From: Paramacrobiotus metropolitanus
Lineage: Eukaryota > Tardigrada > Eutardigrada > Parachela > Macrobiotidae
Direction of reading: 5' to 3'
NCBI RefSeq assembly: GCF_019649055.1
Contig: NW_026570308.1
Location: 372,001-436,000 of the forward strand
DNA length: 64,000 bases
The position numbers and the translations under genes were made by a program. Under the pieces are notes generated by a model. That model made no database searches. It saw only the letters and a program-made list of their open reading frames with translations, and was not told the origin of the DNA. Below are positions 58,935-64,000 of this stretch, one piece after another (within the stretch, counting starts at the first letter, position 1; each line of letters starts with the position of its first letter).

Positions 58935-61900
58935 TTACAGTGCGTTCCTATCGATAGTAATAACAATCCGGTCTTTTTCCCATTCCCACAGCTCACACGG
59001 ACTTTGGACCGCCTTCACGGCTCCTTTTGGCAGGCCAATCGTCTCCACACTCAACTGCTTTCCACTGCCCCCGTGACCACTGATATGCAGAGTGATCTTC
59101 TTCCCAGCACCGTCGGTACTGGGCTGGTATGTCACATCCAGTGTATTTTCTTCCACCGGCATCTTCGTCTCCTTAATCAAATGCACAAAGATCCACAGGA
59201 GATAGATAGTCAGCAGAACCAACATGCCCGGTAACTGGAGCTTTTCTCCCATGAAAAACTGCGTAGCTGGAAAGGAAGCCAGACCCAGCACATCATTTGG
59301 CGCATAAACACTAGGACATGGCGTGCAACGCTGCAGCGCTGACAGGAAGGCTGACTGCCGGCGGGAACGAGTGGAAGGGAACCTTGACCTTTATTTTCCG
59401 CATCGCTTTTGATTTCCGGAGGTTGGCTTATGGCGGTATATGGCGGCGGATCGCCAGTCGTACCGTGCTCCTGACTATACCCCTTTTCGGTTTCCCAGAA
59501 TCTGGAATTCAAAAAAAGACTTGGGTCTTTATTTGAAGATACCACTGGACCGCTGGGTGTTGTAGTAAATTCACGGTTTTTGCTGATACAGTCCATTTCT
59601 TTAACGCTTAAGGTTAAGGGCGTATTTCATAAATGCAGCGGCTGAAGTACAGCAGCATATATTCATTGGCATAATTTTATTATTATATTCTATTAGAAAA
59701 TTAAATGCTCCGGCTTCGTCTTAGCGCTTATTCGACGAACAAAATATGCTGCTATTTTTTAACCCAGTCCCAGTGCATACGATTTACGCGTGTATAGATG
59801 TGTTACTTGTTGCGAAACTTGAACGATTTTATGAATAACTTTTAAACCGCGACCCGACTGCCTACAGAGTAGCTTGTATTTTCCAGTTTTTCATAATAGC
59901 GTATCTGTAGCACGGTTACAGCACGGTAAACTGCTACAGCCACCGCTGAGTACCGCTGCGGTAAAAGTTTCCTCCCATTATTTTATACCTGGTTGCCAGG
60001 AGCAGTTCGATGTATTTAGGACCATAGAAGAGCATCCAACCAACCACACCAAATACGGAGAGCACCATGGCGAGTAACGGAGTCATGCTGCCGATCATAA
60101 TGAACACGGTCCAGATTTGGAACACCAAGGACGCTCCCCAACTCGATGATGCCGGATAATTTACGAGAAGAATGCCCCGTTTCCGGGCAAAGGGCAATAA
60201 GGGCATGTCCTCCCAGTACGACCACATGGCACCGCTATAGCCTAAACCCTGCACCCAAAAGTTGTTGAGCTAGTTTAACATTCCAAGGGACCGAATGCCG
60301 GCTTACAGTGGCAGTAATACCCGTAGCGGAGCAGGCGCTACCATTTCCACTTATCCAGTATGCCCAGGTGGGCAGACCCAGTTCGCCGTGGCCGCAAAGG
60401 TGTGCGATCCCACGAAGACGTGATATATGTTCCAAGCTACCGCGATGCAGCTAATGAACATCCGGACAACCGCTGCATACGACGTTTCATCGGTGCTGGC
60501 GGTGGCCGGTCGAAAATTTCCCATCGGGAATCAAGAGGCTGGTTTCCGGTATTGAAGTCTTCGTAAACGATTGATATGAGCTTCTCTTTCTGCTGAGTGA
60601 GTTTTAGTGAAGCGCAAATTTATTTTAACCGAAGTTCCGCATACCATCTTTACAATGCACTTATACCTTCGGCAAATTGTGCGACCATCGCCGCACCACC
60701 GTACAAACAGTACGGTACATACGAGTAGATACAGTAAGTGCCGCCAACTAACTCTGTGTATCAGACTTCAATATCTCGAGTTTTTACATTTCATCATCTA
60801 TGGTTACCTGTTTTGCTGGCTGTCCCATGAAAATGCCTCGGTGGAAGTTTTGATGATTATCTATGCGGATCTAAGCTTTTTTACTCAGTTTTAATTTTCA
60901 GAAATAAAAAATAATGTGATGGTGCGACCCAGGCAATGGCGGTATGCGGAAGTTCGGAACCAAGTATGTGGAACATTTACGGAATTATTTTGTTTGAATT
61001 TAGGAAGCTACGAATTTAAGCAGCGATTGCACAGCTATTCTAATTCCTTAGTGTTTTTTAGATTATTTTAGGAATTGGAACATAATAAATATTTGGGCTG
61101 GTGTAAGTGATCAAAGCAACAGGAAGACAATGAAGGTCTGGTGGTCATTTGGTTACTCGGATCGATTGCCCGTTAATGTTTACGTGTTACCTGATTTTTC
61201 TGCATAACCAGTCGGAGTATGTCTGATCCATCCACAATCCCCAAATTCTTCCGGTACAGTGCAAGGCTAAGAAGCAGGTTAGAAAAACACAGCACGGGTA
61301 CACAGCCTGCACGCCCATGACACCGATCGACACCGCAGCCACCACGCCCATGGCAGAAACCACTACCAGCACATAAGCAACTGTCCACAACAGCAAAATA
61401 CCGATGGAGACGATCCAACCCATCAGCATAACCAACAGGACCAGCATGAACTGAGCACGCCAGATGCTTGGCCAACAAGTACTGGCATGTGGCTGGAGCC
61501 ATTTGGCGTAACCGAGGAGGGACAAGTAATTCAAGCTACCGTGCCAAAAAGGTATAACGTCATGTTTTGGGTTCGGAGGTGGTTTCCAATGGAGATTAAA
61601 CAGTAGACACACGGCCACCGATACTCCCAAAAGGGCGGTGGCGCACACGGTGGCTATGGCGCCGGCGTACGCGAACAGTGAGTAGGGCGAGTGCGTCGAA
61701 TTTAAGCCGATTGATGTTGTATGGGAACCGGCTGCGTTGAGGGCCGAGGTTTCCATCCATATGGCAACAATATCATCCCACGCGCATCCGCTCATTTTCT
61801 GAACACAGCACATCACGAAATTTTTCTTTATTATTTTTTAAAAAATCGCGGAACAGAGGCGGTTATAAATGTATTTTTGTTAGCTACAATTAGGACTCTA

Positions 61901-62323
61901 AAATGGGTTTATCAGTTATTTTAATATATAAGCGTCTAGCCAAGTTTGACTTCTGTTACTAAAGAAAAAATCAAGAGGATTTATTCAGCATCAATTCCAA
62001 ACTTATATCACTTCTTTTACTTGTAGTATTGGAAACTTATAAAATAGAATGAATGGTAGAACAGTGCTGTCAGTGCCTGACAAATACGGTTGGTTAGAAT
62101 AGTGCCTTACGATTCCGATTAGATCCAATAGCCAATCCAAACCGGCATGCACGCTAGGATCGACACGACTCGTTTGCCAATCCGGAAGGACTCGCAAGCC
62201 GAATTTGAACGAAATCTGGATGGCGAACCACAGCACCACGATGGCTTCCATCAGAATCTCTTGGTACGCCCAAGTACCAATCTTAAAATGGGCCAACGGA
62301 AAGCCTTTCGTTGCGGCTTCCAT
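58935..62323 (-). CDS. Tandem membrane protein family, copy 9 (five exons, divergent, frame breaks)
   Basis: Exons are A 62323-62111 (213 nt, MEAATKGFPLAHFKIG), B 61798-61191, C 60589-60307, D 60248-59989 and E 59606-58935, all with family phases. Exon C keeps its overall phase, but its membrane segment (YAAVVRMFISCIAVAWNIYH) lies in another frame between about 60500 and 60375. This implies two compensating small indels. Exon E changes frame near 59270, where a CC on the coding strand fits a missing C inside the LPFP..FF motif. Exon E has DPPPYTAIS, a PPxY motif that in other proteins binds WW domains, and an unusual C-terminal tail (KKITLHISGHGGSG) not seen in the others. B is longer (608 nt) and glycine/alanine-rich. 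Whether it is a functional divergent gene depends on the indels. Confidence 0.68.
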
Positions 62324-64000
62324 TATGTCGTTAGTTCTGACCTAGTATTTATTAACACGCCACAATACTAACTTCGCGAACAGAAACAACCTTATCAAAG
62401 AAATTCAAACTGGTTTAATCCAACATGTCAGAAACCCGCTGTAGGTATACTTACCAGATGCGGTATGTTTTACGGGCTCTAAATTGTAACGCTAATCGAT
62501 CACACTGACAGCATTTATCCGTTGAGCCGGATCAATGCTTAACAGCATTAGCAGAAATAAGACGACGAACTTGCATCTTCGAGGTTAGCACTAGATTTCG
62601 TTAACTTAATTTAACCTGTTTTCCAACTGGCTGTTTTCAGCTTGCGTAAGTGAGAGCCGCTTTCTCATGTACTCGCGCTTTTTCTTTCCAGGCTCGACGT
62701 TATAAATACCTATCAGGATGTAAGCAGCAGGAATGCCGTTCCCAGCACTATTACGCACCCAGAATCGATGGTTCAGAAGCAGTTGTGGCTTGGGGTGAAG
62801 TATGTAACTAGTACGACTGGAAACACCAGGTGGAAAAGAATATAGCTCATATTTTTCCATTTTCCCATGTAGTTGCAGCAAAGTATGTACGTTTGGAAGC
62901 GCGGCGGAACACACTGCTTTGCTGTTATGCTAATCATCAATCCTACTACGCATTTGGAATTACCGGAAGAACAGATATAAATACTAGTCAACGGTGGGAA
63001 CCGAGCCCGTGCCAGCTGCGCTCCATAGCGTCTAACCGCTGAACCACATCGACTACAATATTATTGTTTATGTTAAGATTCTATTTTCCGTTCAGTATCT
63101 CTAATGCAGCCTTGCGTGTCCTGCTAGGAACGCATAATTTAGAAAGTTGTTATTTCTTCTGTGGGACTGCCAAACCATTACACCGTCTGACCAAAATTCT
63201 ATCGGGAAACTTACCGCCCACTTTGATTACACGATGAAACCGTTTTACTCATTCTTCAATAAAAATCGGCGTTCACGTCAGAAGCGTCACACTAACTTTC
63301 CAATGCACAAGCTTCGTATAAAACAGGATGATATGAATGCGTTTCTGGCAGAAATATATGGCTAAAAAAGAATATTGCCGTTAAATATGCTACTGTTTAT
63401 TATTTTGTAACTGGTTCTTAATAACACATATATATTCGCGTAACACGTTTGAGTCTCTTTAGGGGTTCACATTAAATTTAAAAAATTGAAGGCTGTATGC
63501 CAACTGGCAAGCGTCTATTCATTAAGGCCGGAAGCACAAAAATTGATGCGTTTATTACAAAAAAAAATCAACGAGGACTTTCATAGCAGTGCAGCGGAAG
63601 TGTCTGTTTAATTTTTTGCTTATAGTGACGCTTTTATTTCAGGGTGGGTCTGTAGCGATGTCGCAGAATCCGACTTTTTAAAAATTTGCAGAACTATGCT
63701 GTGCTCAGCAATGAACCAGTCAGTTTTCGGTAGTTCGATCTCATTGTTAGACCAACAAATTCTAAAAAAAAATGCAACATGTACAAGCGAGAAGAAATGG
63801 TAATAGGAGAAATGTAACAGCAGACCCGTTGGAGATAGGTAAACTGCATTATCGGTCGATAGCTGTGCCGGCTGGGCCTGTGCAGCGAACAATGTATGTA
63901 TGTATTCGTACAACCATTAGTTTCCAGACATTACGGCAAAAAAGATGAGTATACACCCAGTTAAACAGCTGAAGCGCCCTCATTCAGCGCTGTACGCTGA
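62324..64000. other. Region right of copy 9
   Basis: No gene recognised. A minus-strand frame at 62606-62914 (102 codons) lacks the family motifs of exon E. A tRNA-like fragment lies at 62985-63056. Confidence 0.35.
62985..63056 (-). repeat. tRNA-like fragment, possible SINE head
   Basis: On the minus strand TGGTTCAGCGGTTAGACGC resembles a pol III A box, and GGCTCGGTTCCCACC about 30 bases later resembles a B box. Acceptor and T-arm pairing are poor, so it is not an intact tRNA gene. Confidence 0.3.

Noticed and set aside
18304-62323. Odorant, gustatory or other seven-helix receptor family
   Set aside because: Helix number, exon phases and motifs do not fit a seven-helix pattern, and cysteine modules interrupt the helices.
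62606-62914. Minus-strand frame as exon E of a tenth copy
   Set aside because: None of the exon E motifs (FCVCSxWA, FFLPERLQLPG) is present.

Overview
The window is eukaryotic, most likely from an invertebrate animal. It has spliceosomal GT-AG introns, a VWA7-like protein, a Ty3/gypsy LTR retrotransposon, a non-LTR retroelement with a restriction-like endonuclease, foldback DNA elements and a tandem gene array. A tardigrade or similar small-genome ecdysozoan is only a guess; nothing here fixes the phylum.

Layout. 1-2960: a VWA7-like secreted or type I membrane protein gene on the minus strand, broken by stops and frame changes. 3922-12949: a complete Ty3/gypsy element on the minus strand, with LTRs identical by eye, a 4-bp target duplication, gag, protease, RT, RNase H, integrase and an extra third ORF. 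14612-62323: nine tandem minus-strand copies of one unrecognised multi-exon polytopic membrane protein gene. Between copies 7 and 8 the array is stretched by a foldback element (45214-46192), a non-LTR retroelement (46329-48850) and two nested foldbacks (50955-53024). 62324-64000: no clear gene; a weak tRNA-like fragment.

The tandem family is the main result. I rebuilt its structure from splice signals and paralogue comparison: exon A (213 nt in eight copies, 216 in one; phase 0 exit), B (about 580 nt, phase 2 exit), C (about 300-346 nt, phase 0 exit), D (about 240-353 nt, phase 2 exit) and terminal exon E. Copies 2, 4, 6 and 8 give uninterrupted proteins of 599, 736, 702 and 741 residues. 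Copies 3 and 9 carry single-base frame breaks. Copies 5 and 7 lack exon C and copy 1 lacks B-D, so these three look dead. The protein has roughly 9-11 hydrophobic segments, one extracellular N-glycosylatable loop (exon C) and a variable cytosolic cysteine module (exon E). I do not recognise it as any known receptor, channel or transporter family. Start codons of copies 1-7 are 4.4-5.9 kb apart, and exon loss, exon splitting and module exchange show birth-and-death evolution.

Single-base frame breaks recur in unrelated sequences, mostly in short homopolymers and mostly explained by one missing base. They also occur in the gypsy element despite its identical LTRs. Residual assembly errors are therefore a serious alternative to gene decay for those breaks, but not for the exon losses.
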